Shown: positions 11,544-23,475, numbered from the stretch's first letter. The stretch is DNA of 64,000 nucleotides from Streptomyces sp. NBC_00091 (GCF_026343185.1 NZ_JAPEMA010000001.1:2170001-2234000); one strand, 5' to 3'. Program-made: numbers and translations. The notes: generated from the letters alone by a model not told the origin.

Positions 11544-14500
11544 ATGAACGTGCGAGTCACGGCGGCCCAGAGCGGCGTGGACCCCTTCGGCACGGCCCGG
11601 CTGCGGCGCGGGGTGCTCGACGCGTGGGGTGCGGGCCCGGCCCGCTTCCGCGAGGACGCCAACGCCGAGGAGGACCTGGCGCTCGGCGGCTACCGGGACC
11701 GGCTCGTCGTGGAGCTGGCCCAGAACGCCGCCGACGCCGCGGGCCGCGCCAAGGTCCCCGGCCGGCTGCGGCTGACCCTGCACCCCGCCGGGCCGGACGG
11801 CCCCGCCGTGCTGGCCGCCGCCAACACCGGGGCCCCGCTCGACGCGACGGGCGTGGAGTCGCTGAGCACCCTGCGCGCCTCCGCCAAGCGGGAGAACGAC
11901 CAGGGCTCCGTCGGCCGCTTCGGCGTCGGCTTCGCCGCCGTGCTGGCCGTCTCCGACGAGCCGGCGGTGCTCGGCCGCCACGGCGGGGTCCGCTGGTCCC
12001 TCGCCGAGGCCCGCGAGCTGGCCCGGGACGCCGCCAACGGCAGCCCCGGGCTCGGTGACGAACTCCGCCGCCGCGACGGCCACGTACCGCTGCTGCGGCT
12101 GCCGCTGCCCGCCGAGGGCACCGCCCCCGAGGGGTACGACACCGTCGTGGTCCTCCCGCTGCGCGACGCCGCCGCCGAGGACCTCGCCGAACGCCTGCTC
12201 GCCGGGATCGACGACGCCCTGCTGCTGACCCTGCCCGGACTGCGCGAGGTCGTCGTGGAGACCCCGGCCGCCGGGCACCGCGTGCTCTACCGGCGCATGG
12301 ACGGCCCGTACACCGTCATCGAGGACTCCGCCTCCGGCACCCACCGCTGGCGCACCGTCCGCCACACCGGCCCCATCGAGCCGGCCCTGCTCGCCGACCG
12401 GCCCGTCGAGGAGCGGCTGCGGCCCGACTGGACCGTCACCTGGGCCGCCCCCGTGGACGCCGACGGCGCGCCCGTACACCCGCGCACCGCGCCCGTCGTG
12501 CACGCCCCGACCCCCACCGACGAGCCGCTGGGCGTCCCCGCCCTGCTCATCGCCTCGCTGCCGCTGGACACCACGCGCCGCCACCCCGCCCCCGGGCCGC
12601 TGACCGACTTCCTGGTCGAGCGCGCGGCGGACGCCTACGCCGAACTCCTGGGCGCCTGGGACCCGGTGAGCACCGCCCTGGTGGACCTGGTCCCCGGCCC
12701 GCTCGGCAAGAGCGCGCTCGACGGGGCCCTGCGCGCCGCCGTGCTCCAGCGGCTGCCCCGCACCGCCTTCCTCGCCCCGGCCGCCCCCACCGAGGAACTG
12801 TCGGCGCTGCGCCCCTTCGAGGCCGAGATCGTGGAGGGCGCCGGCTCCGACACCGTACGGGTCCTCGCGGAGGTGCTCCCGACGCTGCTGCCCGCCGGGC
12901 TGGAGCGGCGCCCCGAGCTGCGCACCCTGGGCGTGGGCCGGCTGCCGCTGGGCGACGCCATCGAGCGGATCGCGGGCATCGAGCGCACCCCGGACTGGTG
13001 GCACCGCCTGTACGACACCCTGGCCGGGGTGGATCCCGACCGGCTCTCGGGCCTGCCCGTGCCGCTCGCCGACGGGCGCACCACGATCGGCCCGCGCCAC
13101 GTCCTGCTGCCGGGCACGGACACCCCGGCGGACCTGGCCCGCCTGGGCCTGAAGGTGGCCCACCCGGAGGCGGCGCACCCGCTGCTGGAGAAGCTGGGCG
13201 CCCTGCCCGCCACCGCGCGCGCCGTCCTGACGACCCCGCAGATCCGCGCCGCCGTGGCCGCCTCCCTGGACGCGGGCGAGATCTGGGACGAGGACGCCGA
13301 CACCCTGGACGCGGACGAACTGGCCGAGGTGGTCCTCACCCTGGTCCGCGACGCCGGCCTGGCCCCCGGCGACGAGCCCTGGCTGGGCGCGCTGGCCCTG
13401 CCGGACGAGGACGGGGAGCCGACCCCGGCCGGTGAACTGCTGCTCGCCGGAAGCCCGCTGGCCTCCGTCCTGCGCGAGGACGAGGTCCCGTACCTGGACG
13501 CCGAGCTGGCGGCGCGCTGGGACGCGGACACGCTGGCCGCCTGCGGGGTGCTGACCGAGTTCCAGCTGGTCCGCGCCACCGACGTGGTCCTCGACCCGGA
13601 CGAACTGGAGCCCCGCGACGGGGACTTCGCCGAGCCCGACGACGCGGGCCTGCTGGACGCGGTCGACGTGTGGTGCGAGGACCTCCTCGACCAGCTCCCG
13701 GACACCCCCGTACCGCCGGTGGCCACCGAGCTGATCGCCGTCCGGGACCTCGACCTCGTCGACGACGACCGCTGGCCGCAGGCCCTGGCGATGCTCGCGC
13801 AGCCCCCGCTGCGCGACGCCCTGACCCAGCCCGTACGCATCCTGCTCCCGGACGGCACCACGCAGTCCGTGCGCCCGTACACCGCCTGGTGGCTGCGCGA
13901 CCACCCGGTGCTCGACGGCCGCCGCCCGGCCGGGCTGCGGGCGGCCGGCGGCGACCCGCTGCTGGAGGGCCTGTACACCTCGGCGGACGCGACGGGCTTC
14001 GAGGACGAGCAGGTCCTGCGCGCCCTGGGCGTACGCACCTCCGTGCGCGCCCTGCTGGAGGAGCCCGGCGGCGCGGCCGAGCTGCTGGGCCGGCTCGGCG
14101 ACCCGGACCGCGAGGTGAGCGGCCACCAGCTGCACGGCCTGTACGGGGCCCTGGCCGATCTGGACCCGGAGCAGGTCACGCTCCCGGACGAGCTGCGGGC
14201 GGTGGTCGACGGGGAGCCCGTCGTGGTCGACGCGGCCGAGGCGGTCGTCGCCGACGCCCCCGACCTGCTCCCCTTGACGGCGGGCCTCGCCCTCCTGCCG
14301 GTCTCCCCCTCCCGCGCGGCCGACCTGGCCGAGCTGCTCCAGGTGCGCCGTCTGTCGGAGACGGTCCCGGCGGAGGTGAGCACCCCGGGCGAGGAGCACG
14401 AGGTCCCGGAGTCGGTACGCGTCCTCCTGGGCCCGTCGACGCCGGCGACGTACGTCGAGCACGAGGAGCTGATCGCGGGCGGCACGGAGCTGGACTGGCG

Positions 14501-14660
14501 CCGCACCCCGGACGGCGTCCTGCACGCCGCCACCCTGGAGGGCGTCGCGGCGGGCCTGGCCTGGTCGGCGGGGCAGTGGCCGCGCCGCTTCGAGGTGGCG
14601 GCCCTCCTGGAGGACCCCTCCCGCACGGCGGAACTGGCCCGCGACAGGTGGTTCGACTAG
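11544..14660 (+). CDS. Sacsin-like GHKL (HSP90-type) ATPase
   Basis: 1038 residues from the ATG at 11544 with GGAGG 8 bp upstream; an upstream extension of the frame crosses the serC terminator and is rejected. The N-terminal domain is a GHKL ATP-binding fold of the sacsin type: N-box ELAQNAADAA (57-66), ANTGAPLD (93-100) as G1, and GSVGRFGVGF (121-130) as the G2 lid. The remaining 800 residues are acidic and unrecognised, with no nuclease or helicase motif. Eukaryotic sacsin acts as a chaperone; the bacterial role is unknown, though sacsin-like ATPases do occur in some defence systems. Here the base composition matches core genes, so I read it as chromosomal, with the HEPN/ATPase cassette placed after it. 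Confidence 0.8.
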   Translation: MNVRVTAAQSGVDPFGTARLRRGVLDAWGAGPARFREDANAEEDLALGGYRDRLVVELAQNAADAAGRAKVPGRLRLTLHPAGPDGPAVLAAANTGAPLDATGVESLSTLRASAKRENDQGSVGRFGVGFAAVLAVSDEPAVLGRHGGVRWSLAEARELARDAANGSPGLGDELRRRDGHVPLLRLPLPAEGTAPEGYDTVVVLPLRDAAAEDLAERLLAGIDDALLLTLPGLREVVVETPAAGHRVLYRRMDGPYTVIEDSASGTHRWRTVRHTGPIEPALLADRPVEERLRPDWTVTWAAPVDADGAPVHPRTAPVVHAPTPTDEPLGVPALLIASLPLDTTRRHPAPGPLTDFLVERAADAYAELLGAWDPVSTALVDLVPGPLGKSALDGALRAAVLQRLPRTAFLAPAAPTEELSALRPFEAEIVEGAGSDTVRVLAEVLPTLLPAGLERRPELRTLGVGRLPLGDAIERIAGIERTPDWWHRLYDTLAGVDPDRLSGLPVPLADGRTTIGPRHVLLPGTDTPADLARLGLKVAHPEAAHPLLEKLGALPATARAVLTTPQIRAAVAASLDAGEIWDEDADTLDADELAEVVLTLVRDAGLAPGDEPWLGALALPDEDGEPTPAGELLLAGSPLASVLREDEVPYLDAELAARWDADTLAACGVLTEFQLVRATDVVLDPDELEPRDGDFAEPDDAGLLDAVDVWCEDLLDQLPDTPVPPVATELIAVRDLDLVDDDRWPQALAMLAQPPLRDALTQPVRILLPDGTTQSVRPYTAWWLRDHPVLDGRRPAGLRAAGGDPLLEGLYTSADATGFEDEQVLRALGVRTSVRALLEEPGGAAELLGRLGDPDREVSGHQLHGLYGALADLDPEQVTLPDELRAVVDGEPVVVDAAEAVVADAPDLLPLTAGLALLPVSPSRAADLAELLQVRRLSETVPAEVSTPGEEHEVPESVRVLLGPSTPATYVEHEELIAGGTELDWRRTPDGVLHAATLEGVAAGLAWSAGQWPRRFEVAALLEDPSRTAELARDRWFD

Positions 14661-14743
14661 AGGGCTGCGGAACCCGGCGAGGAGTTCAGCGATCGACCGT
14701 GCCGTTTCCGCGGGAGCGCCGTACAGGGCAACAGATCTCGATC

Positions 14744-14749
14744 TAGAGT
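14744..14749 (+). promoter_or_regulatory. -10 box of the HEPN/ATPase operon
   Basis: TAGAGT inside an AT-rich patch, about 33 bp before the TTG start and about 20 bp before the G-rich ribosome site. A convincing -35 is not seen. Confidence 0.45.
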
Positions 14750-14781
14750 TGCCTGGAACGAGACGGCACGGGGGGGACCGC

Positions 14782-15195
14782 TTGTACGAGGATCCGCGCA
14801 CGCCTCAGGACTGGGAGGACGTGGCGTTGGAGCGCCGGTCCGACGCGGTACACCTGCATCTCGCCGACCGACAGGTCGCATGCCTGTACTACCTGGGGTT
14901 CACCGCTGAGTGCTTCGCCAAAGCACTGTGCGTGGCACAAGGACGTCCAGTGCCGCGCGGCCGTGACGGGCACGACGTGCTGGCCATCTTGGCGCAGGCG
15001 GGGTATAGCCCGAATGTGCTTCCGCCCGAAGTCCGGAACTTTCTGTCGGACCGAGATGTCAGCCTGCGCTACCAGGCGATGCTGCCTGAGGATGTACGCA
15101 TCGAGGACGAGATCAAAGCGGCCAATCGCTTCGCGAGCTGGTGCATCAAGCAGCTGCGCCGTCGCACGAGGGCGCAGAGGAGGAAAACGCCGTGA
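14782..15195 (+). CDS. HEPN-like small protein, first gene of a coupled two-gene module
   Basis: 137 residues if started at the TTG at 14782, which follows a GGGGGGG ribosome site. An earlier in-frame TTG at 14749 overlaps the -10 box and is unlikely. All-helical; the segment YYLGFTAECFAKALCV (about 34-49) followed by GHDVLAILAQAG and a late VSLRYQ resembles the HEPN fold, whose members are often RNases or their partners. An R-x4-H (RSDAVH) occurs near the N-terminus, not at the usual catalytic place, so activity is uncertain. Its stop is shared with the next start (GTGA), implying fixed stoichiometry with the dual ATPase. Codon use is visibly less GC-biased than in the flanking genes, a sign of transfer. 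Confidence 0.6.
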   Translation: MYEDPRTPQDWEDVALERRSDAVHLHLADRQVACLYYLGFTAECFAKALCVAQGRPVPRGRDGHDVLAILAQAGYSPNVLPPEVRNFLSDRDVSLRYQAMLPEDVRIEDEIKAANRFASWCIKQLRRRTRAQRRKTP

Positions 15196-17831
15196 CAGAG
15201 CCCGACGAAATTTCCCGCATCGAGGGATCCCTTCGGGAATCCCTCGGGGTCCGGGTGTGGGTGATCGCAGACCCCTACTCCGGCGTCCGGGTCACCGCAA
15301 TTTCGACGGAATTTACAGGGATGACGCCCCGCGGGCGGCGAGAGCACGTTCAGGCCCTGGTGCCGGACGCGGACATCGTCCGATACGAACTGCTCACACC
15401 CGAGGAGGCAGATTTCGTCGAGCTGGAAGAACTCGCCGCCGCACCCGTACAGGCCGAGCTTCCGCTATGGCCGGAGGCTTTGGCCAGCGGTAAGGCGGAC
15501 GAGATCACAGTGCGCTTCCCCTCAGACGACTACGGGACGCTCCCGTCTCCAGTGGTCTCGACCTTCTACTCGCTACGCGGTGGTGTTGGCCGGTCCACTG
15601 CATTGGCGCACGCCGCGCGCGGCATTGCGGAGCAGGGTCTGACCGTGCTCTGCATCGATATGGACTTGGAAGCTCCCGGCCTTGCTTCGCTGTTCGACGT
15701 CGAGGAAAGCGTTACCGAAGGAATGGGCGTCGTATCCCTGCTGGCCACCGCCGAGGTGACCGGTGAGATCCGGTCCCTCGATGCACATGTGCTGCGCGTC
15801 ACCGAGGACATGGGGCTGTTCCTTCTTCCCGCAGGCCGGCCAGACGCCGAGTACGCCCGGTTGCTCGCGCACCTCGACCCCACGGCCTGGTACGAGGACG
15901 ATGAGATCAACCCTCTGCGGCTGTTGGTCGAGGCGGTTTCAAAGCTCCCCGAGCGGCCTGATGTGGTGCTGATCGATTCACGAACCGGTATCAGCCCGCT
16001 CGCCGCGCCGCTTCTGTTCGACGTTTCCGACATCAATATCATCGCCTTCTACCCTCACCCACAGGCCCAGGCGGGCACACGCGCACTCACCCGGGCCCTG
16101 CTCGCGGCGAAATCCCGCCGGTCCACGGAAGGAAGCCCGTACACCCCGGAGGTTCGCTTCGTCGTCTCCCCGGTACCGGCTACACCCGAGGTCCGCGAGC
16201 TCTACGCAGAGCGTGCGCAGGACTGGATCAGGGAGTGGCTGTCCGTGGCACGGCATGCCTCCGGCAGTCCCGCTTTCGAGGCACTGGAGGAAATCGTCCA
16301 GGTCATCGGCTACCAGGAGACACTGGCCGCTTCCGACTCCGTGATGCGGGTCCAGGGCGCGGATGACTTCACGGTCGTAGCGAACTGGATCACCGGACTC
16401 GTAGAGCCCCGTGATGCCCTCGGTGACCGGGAAGACTCGCTTGCGGAGCCGAGCAAGGCAGACGTGCTCGCGTCCCTCCACTTCGCTGGTGAGACAGCTG
16501 AGAACCAGGAGTGGGACGAACTCCACAACACCTTCCTGAGCACTGCGGACGTGGACCGCGCACTCGACTTGGACACCGTCGTCGTCATCGGGCGCAAGGG
16601 CACTGGCAAGACAGCCGTGTTCCGCAAACTCGCAGAGAACCCGCAGGCGGTCGTGGTCACCAGCCCCCCGGGGCTGGACACTCACAAGAGCTGGACGCCG
16701 GACGCGGACGTATACGCGGCACTGGAGTCGGAACTGCGGGCCAGAGGACTGGAGTGGCGGCAGGCATGGCCGGCGATTGTCGGCCTGGCCATCCACCAGC
16801 ACCTTCCCGAGGCTCCACAGCCCCATTGGGCTGACGAACCCATCGGTACGGCATCGGGGGGCAGCGGATATCTCAAGACAGACCTTCTTAGGGACGTGCG
16901 GGCGCTGCTCTCGCCTCCTCAGGCACCCCTGCTGGTCGGCGAGTGGCTGCAAGAGATCGATCGCAGCATGACCGATAACCACGTGCTGCTGTTCGACGCG
17001 CTGGACACCGGATTCGGAAACACCGACAGTGAGCGCAAGCGCCGTAACGAGGGCGTGGCCGGTCTGCTCACCACAGTGGGTGCGGTTGGACCGCAGTTGC
17101 GTCGGCTCAAGTTCAAGGTCTTGTTGCGCGAGGACATCTGGCGCGAGGTCGGCGTGCCCAACAAGTCCCATCTCAGCGCCCGCTCGGCTCGCCTGAGCTG
17201 GTCCAATAAGACGGACTATCTGCGAATCGCGATCAAGCAGGCATGGCGGTCGACCGCGTTCAAGCAACTGGTGACCGCGAGGCTGAACAAACCCGGTTTT
17301 CGACTGGAGGACACTCCCATCGAATACTGGCCGGAGGAGTTTGTCCGCAACGCCTGGGTCATCTTGGCAAGCGAGCGCGTCTCTGGTGGCCGCACTGCGT
17401 ACACCGACAATTGGGTGTGGTCCCGGCTCGCCGACGCCAATGGCGATCACGCTCCCCGGGCACTGGCCCAGATGATGACCGTCGCCGTGAACTTGGAGCG
17501 GGCGTTCGAAGCGGGCAACAAGTACTCCCGGTCCATCATCAGGCCTCGGGCCCTCGTGGAGTCCTTGGACGAGGTCAGCTCATCGGCCTTGGACGCCCTT
17601 CAGCGTGACGAGTTCCCTGAACTTGATCCTCTGCTGACCAGGCTGCGCGAGATCGGTTCCACCCCCTTCCCTGCCGAGCAGCTCGCAGACGCATCACCCG
17701 ACCTCGTCCGGCTCGCCCGCGACGTCGGGCTCCTCGAGGCGGTGTCCGGCCCCCGCGACAAAACCGAGCGATATCGGGTACCCGAGATGTACCGCAAGGC
17801 ACTCAGCATGACCCGCAAGGGCCAGGCCTGA
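15192..17831 (+). CDS. Dual P-loop NTPase: ParA-like KGGVGR variant plus second STAND/Sll1717-like P-loop
   Basis: 879 residues from the GTG at 15192, after AGGAGGAAAACGCC. The first NTPase has SLRGGVGRSTALAH (127-140), a deviant Walker A of the KGGVGR type in which the usual Lys-Thr/Ser end is Arg-Ser-Thr, with IDMDLEAPG (155-163) and VLIDSRTG (259-266) as the remaining ParA/MinD motifs. The second has a full Walker A, GRKGTGKT (467-474), and a hydrophobic strand ending LLFDALD (about 575) as Walker B. Such fusions occur in predicted NTP-dependent conflict systems. The C-terminal 200 residues are helical and could sense a trigger. With the upstream HEPN-like protein this has the shape of a sensor-ATPase/effector module; the function is not established. 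Confidence 0.75.
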   Translation: MTEPDEISRIEGSLRESLGVRVWVIADPYSGVRVTAISTEFTGMTPRGRREHVQALVPDADIVRYELLTPEEADFVELEELAAAPVQAELPLWPEALASGKADEITVRFPSDDYGTLPSPVVSTFYSLRGGVGRSTALAHAARGIAEQGLTVLCIDMDLEAPGLASLFDVEESVTEGMGVVSLLATAEVTGEIRSLDAHVLRVTEDMGLFLLPAGRPDAEYARLLAHLDPTAWYEDDEINPLRLLVEAVSKLPERPDVVLIDSRTGISPLAAPLLFDVSDINIIAFYPHPQAQAGTRALTRALLAAKSRRSTEGSPYTPEVRFVVSPVPATPEVRELYAERAQDWIREWLSVARHASGSPAFEALEEIVQVIGYQETLAASDSVMRVQGADDFTVVANWITGLVEPRDALGDREDSLAEPSKADVLASLHFAGETAENQEWDELHNTFLSTADVDRALDLDTVVVIGRKGTGKTAVFRKLAENPQAVVVTSPPGLDTHKSWTPDADVYAALESELRARGLEWRQAWPAIVGLAIHQHLPEAPQPHWADEPIGTASGGSGYLKTDLLRDVRALLSPPQAPLLVGEWLQEIDRSMTDNHVLLFDALDTGFGNTDSERKRRNEGVAGLLTTVGAVGPQLRRLKFKVLLREDIWREVGVPNKSHLSARSARLSWSNKTDYLRIAIKQAWRSTAFKQLVTARLNKPGFRLEDTPIEYWPEEFVRNAWVILASERVSGGRTAYTDNWVWSRLADANGDHAPRALAQMMTVAVNLERAFEAGNKYSRSIIRPRALVESLDEVSSSALDALQRDEFPELDPLLTRLREIGSTPFPAEQLADASPDLVRLARDVGLLEAVSGPRDKTERYRVPEMYRKALSMTRKGQA

Positions 17832-17836
17832 CCCTA

Positions 17837-18699
17837 GGGTGCGCCTTTCCGATCATCCGATCGTTGAGGTGGCTGTGAGGGATGCGTCTGAGATATCCGA
17901 TGCCTTCTGGATGGTGATCGCGCCGTCGCTGCCGCCGACGGGCCGGGCTCGTGGCAGGTGGCGGGATCACCGCCCGGTACTGGAAGGCCTCGTCTTCAAG
18001 TGCCGCACCCGGGCACCCTGGAGGGACCTGCCAGAACGGTTCAGGCCCTGGCAGACCGTCCACGGCCGGTTCGCCCGCTGGGCCGCCGAAGGCACCTTCA
18101 GCCGCATGCTGGCCGCAGCCCAGGGCAGGGCTGCGGTGGCCTGGCTGGGCACGCTCGATTCCACGATTGTGCGGGCCCACCAGCAGCCGCAGTCAAAGGG
18201 GGCTTGAAGAACGGGGCCTGGGCGCTCCCGCGGCGGACTGACCAGCAAGATCTATCTCGGCTGTGGCAAACGTGGCCGGCCCTGGCGGTCCTTGTCACCG
18301 GCGGCAACCGCAACGGCTGAACCCAAGCCGAAGCCGTCATCGACCGGATCAAGGTCACCGGCCCCGGAACGGGACGGCCCCGGGTGCTGCCGGTCCGGGG
18401 GTGGTCGTCGACAAGGACTACTCGGCCCACACGTTCCGCACCTACCTGCGCAGACGCGGAATCAATGCCACGATCCCCGAACAGATCGACCAACTCGCCG
18501 ACCGCGCCCGACACCAGCACCAGTGCGGCTTCGACAAAGCCATTTACCGACGCCGCAACGTCGTCGAACGGTGTTTCCACCGACTCAAGCAGTAGCGCGG
18601 CATCGCCACCCACTACGACAAAAACCCGACCGATACCTCGCCGCGATCACACCCGCCAGCACACTCATCTGGCTCACAGCATGATTGACAAGACGCCCC

Positions 18700-18700
<1 letters not shown>
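17837..18700 (+). mobile_element. Decayed IS5-family (IS427-like) insertion sequence
   Basis: An 864-bp element with terminal inverted repeats GGGTGCGCCT (left) and AGACGCCCCC (right; reverse complement GGGGGCGTCT), flanked by TA on both sides (17835-17836, 18701-18702), the target duplication expected of this IS group. It lies between the stop of the dual ATPase gene and the stop of the convergent P-type ATPase gene, which were about 3 bp apart before insertion. Confidence 0.8.
17839..18684 (+). pseudogene. IS5-family DDE transposase, frameshifted
   Basis: Pieces of one transposase lie in different frames. The N-terminal part is intact in one frame from GTG 17839 to about 18205 (WRDLPERF, DSTIVRAHQ with the first catalytic Asp). 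The middle is scrambled by frameshifts near 18200-18330. The part with VVDKDYSAHTFRTYLRRRGI (DDE second Asp region) and RRNVVERCFHRLKQ continues to a TAG at 18593, and the last piece (ITPASTLIWL) is in yet another frame. The usual protein is about 270 residues. Inactive; transposition would need a transposase in trans. Confidence 0.85.
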
Positions 18701-21156
<2,456 letters not shown>

Positions 21157-21238
21157 GCTTTCGACGGTAAAGGGCGTTCGAACGCTTCACCCGCCGAGCG
21201 GTGCGAAGATCCGACTTCAGGATGAGCGGAATCGTCCC

Positions 21239-21286
21239 CTGGTCGCCCCCTCGGCTGGTCGCCCCCTCGGCTGGTCGCCCCCTCGG
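21239..21286. repeat. Three tandem 16-bp repeats
   Basis: CTGGTCGCCCCCTCGG three times in a row between the P-type ATPase start and the DUF2530 gene. No function is visible. Confidence 0.85.
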
Positions 21287-21300
21287 CGCGGCGCGCCGGC

Positions 21301-21606
21301 TTACGCCTCGCCGCCGGCCTGCTCCTCGCCCTGGGCGCCCCGGGCGTCCTGTGCGGCCCGCTCCGCCGCGTGGCGCTTGAGCGCCGCGTCGCGGCCTCGG
21401 ACGTACCAGATGCCGATCAGGCCGAGCCCGCCGCCGGCGGCGCAGGTCCACAGCCACCACAGCAGGTCCCGGTCCGCGAACCACCCGTAGAACGGCAGCT
21501 GGACGAGGAACAGGGCGAACCAGAGGATCGTGCCGCCTGTGATGGTGGCGACAACCGGCCCCTCCAGGGGCTCGGGCGCCTCGTGCTTCGCAGTCCACTT
21601 CGCCAT
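21301..21606 (-). CDS. DUF2530 small membrane protein
   Basis: 101 residues from the ATG at 21606. The frame extends upstream but the extension lies in the divergent promoter region and is not coding-like. Two hydrophobic helices (about 24-46 and 52-72) flank WFADRDLLWW, and the C-terminal 25 residues are Ala/Glu-rich and charged. This is the layout of the actinobacterial DUF2530 family of unknown function, often next to the purine permease gene as here. It shares a roughly 140-bp divergent control region with the NCS2 permease. Confidence 0.8.
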   Translation of the reverse strand: MAKWTAKHEAPEPLEGPVVATITGGTILWFALFLVQLPFYGWFADRDLLWWLWTCAAGGGLGLIGIWYVRGRDAALKRHAAERAAQDARGAQGEEQAGGEA

Positions 21607-21745
21607 GGAGCCAAGTCTAGGTGGCGCGTTTTGGGGTCTACGCGCGGAGATGGACTGCCCTTCGTTCATGTGTTCATACTGAAACGGTTTGCCTGCGACC
21701 GGATTCGTTCGTATGAACCGCCCAATAGACCCGTTTGAGGACCGC

Positions 21746-23173
21746 ATGAGCACCTCGGCACCCGCCGCGGCCCCCACCACCGGCCTGGACCGCTACTTCA
21801 AGATCTCGGAGCGCGGCTCGACCGTCGCCCGCGAGGTCCGGGGCGGCTTCGCCACCTTCTTCGCGATGGCCTACATCATCGTGCTGAACCCGATCATCCT
21901 GGGCAGCGCGAAGGACATGTACGGGCACCAGCTCGACGGCGGCCAGCTCGTCACCGCCACCGTCCTGACGGCCGCCTTCTCCACCCTCCTCATGGGCGTC
22001 ATCGGCAACGTCCCGATCGCCCTGGCCGCCGGCCTCGGCGTCAACACCGTCGTCGCCCTCCAGCTCGCCCCGCGCATGAGCTGGCCCGACGCCATGGGCA
22101 TGGTCGTCCTGGCCGGCTTCGTGGTGATGCTGCTGGTCGCCACCGGCCTGCGCGAGCGGGTCATGAACGCCGTCCCGGCGGGGCTGCGCAAGGGCATCGC
22201 GATCGGCATCGGCCTGTTCATCATGCTGATCGGCCTGGTCGACGCCGGCTTCGTCACCCGCATCCCGGACGCCGCGCACACCACCGTCCCGCTCCAGCTC
22301 GGCGGCAACGGCCACCTGCACGGCTGGCCGGTCCTGATCTTCGTGGTGGGCGTCCTGCTCACCCTCGCGCTGCTGATCCGCAAGACGCCCGGCGCGATCC
22401 TGATCTCCATCGTGGTCATGACCGTGATCGCGGTCGCCGTGCAGCTGATCGTCGACCTCCCCGACCTGGCCTGGGGCCTGACCGTGCCGCAGTGGCCGGG
22501 CAACCCGGTCGCCGCGCCCGACTTCGGGCTCGTCGGCGAGGTCAGCCTCTTCGGCGGCTTCGACAAGGTCGGCCTGCTCACGGGCCTGCTGTTCGTCTTC
22601 ACCGTGCTGCTGTCCTGCTTCTTCGACGCGATGGGCACCATCCTCGGCGTCGGCGACGAGGCCAAGCTGACGAAGCCGGACGGCACCTTCCCCGGCATCA
22701 ACCGGGTCCTGCTCGTCGACGGCCTGGCCGTCGCCTCGGGCGGCGCGACCTCCTCCTCCGCCACCACCTGCTTCGTGGAGTCCACGGCGGGCGTCGGCGA
22801 GGGCGCCCGCACGGGCCTGGCCAACGTGGTGACGGGCGGCCTCTTCGCCGTCTCGCTCTTCCTGACCCCGCTCGCCACGATGGTCCCCTCGCAGGCGGCC
22901 ACCCCCGCCCTCGTCGCGGTCGGCTTCCTGATCCTGGCGGGCTCCGTCAAGGACATCGACTGGAGCGACTTCACCATCGCCGTCCCGGCCTTCATGGCCA
23001 TGGTGATGATGCCCTTCACCTACTCGATCACCAACGGCATCGGCATCGGCTTCGTGAGCTTCTGCGTGCTGCGCCTGGCGACGGGCCGGGGCCGTGAGGT
23101 CCCGGCCGCCATGTACGCCGTCTCCGCGGTGTTCGTCTTCTACTACGCGATGCCCGCGCTGGGCCTCACGTAA
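21746..23173 (+). CDS. NCS2/AzgA-type purine permease
   Basis: 475 residues from the ATG at 21746, with GAGG just upstream. About 13 transmembrane helices. GLGVNTVVALQLAP near residue 90 corresponds to the conserved GxNxxF-like re-entrant region of AzgA transporters, and FFDAMGTILGVGDEA (about 290) plus ATSSSATTCFVESTAGVGEGARTG (split here across about 335-360) carry the substrate-contacting Glu/Asp and Ser/Thr residues. It would import hypoxanthine, guanine or adenine by proton symport. The gene ends tail-to-tail with a small ribbon-helix-helix gene, the two coding regions overlapping by 8 bp. Confidence 0.92.
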   Translation: MSTSAPAAAPTTGLDRYFKISERGSTVAREVRGGFATFFAMAYIIVLNPIILGSAKDMYGHQLDGGQLVTATVLTAAFSTLLMGVIGNVPIALAAGLGVNTVVALQLAPRMSWPDAMGMVVLAGFVVMLLVATGLRERVMNAVPAGLRKGIAIGIGLFIMLIGLVDAGFVTRIPDAAHTTVPLQLGGNGHLHGWPVLIFVVGVLLTLALLIRKTPGAILISIVVMTVIAVAVQLIVDLPDLAWGLTVPQWPGNPVAAPDFGLVGEVSLFGGFDKVGLLTGLLFVFTVLLSCFFDAMGTILGVGDEAKLTKPDGTFPGINRVLLVDGLAVASGGATSSSATTCFVESTAGVGEGARTGLANVVTGGLFAVSLFLTPLATMVPSQAATPALVAVGFLILAGSVKDIDWSDFTIAVPAFMAMVMMPFTYSITNGIGIGFVSFCVLRLATGRGREVPAAMYAVSAVFVFYYAMPALGLT

Positions 23174-23348
23174 GGCCGTAGAACTTCTCCGTCTCGTCGA
23201 CGGCGGCCTTGAACCGCTCGTCGAAGTCATCGCGAATGAGCGTCCGGACGACATAGTCCTGGACGCTCATTCCGCGTTTGGCGGCATGGTGCCGGAGCCG
23301 TTCCAACAGCTCCCCGTCTATGCGCATGCTCAGCACATGTGTCCCCAT
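23166..23348 (-). CDS. Ribbon-helix-helix (CopG/Arc-type) small protein
   Basis: 60 residues. It has a strand SMRIDGELLERL, then a helix-turn-helix-like HHAAKRGMSVQDYVVRTLIRDD, the pattern of RHH DNA-binding proteins (antitoxin-like). The C-terminal acidic tail ending ETEKFYGLT could bind a partner, but no toxin gene is adjacent: the left neighbour is the permease and the right is the MarR gene. It may be an orphan antitoxin or a regulator. The start ATG at 23348 is the only reasonable one. Confidence 0.75.
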   Translation of the reverse strand: MGTHVLSMRIDGELLERLRHHAAKRGMSVQDYVVRTLIRDDFDERFKAAVDETEKFYGLT

Positions 23349-23475
23349 GTCCGAAAGGGTCGGGGCAGACGGTGTGGACGCGTGTCACTTTCCGCCGCTT
23401 ACTCACCCGTACGAGTGATGCGCCCGGCTGACCCGGTTCGAGCGGCGGGGCCGGGGAACCCGGTGTTCCTTAGAC

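Noticed and set aside
11469..14801. 1110-codon minus-strand frame opposite the sacsin-like gene
   Set aside because: Composition is Gly/Arg/Gln-rich shadow sequence; the plus strand has GHKL motifs.
15141..15191. Earlier start for the dual ATPase gene
   Set aside because: It lies inside the HEPN-like gene; the GTG at 15192 has AGGAGG-like pairing and the GTGA overlap.
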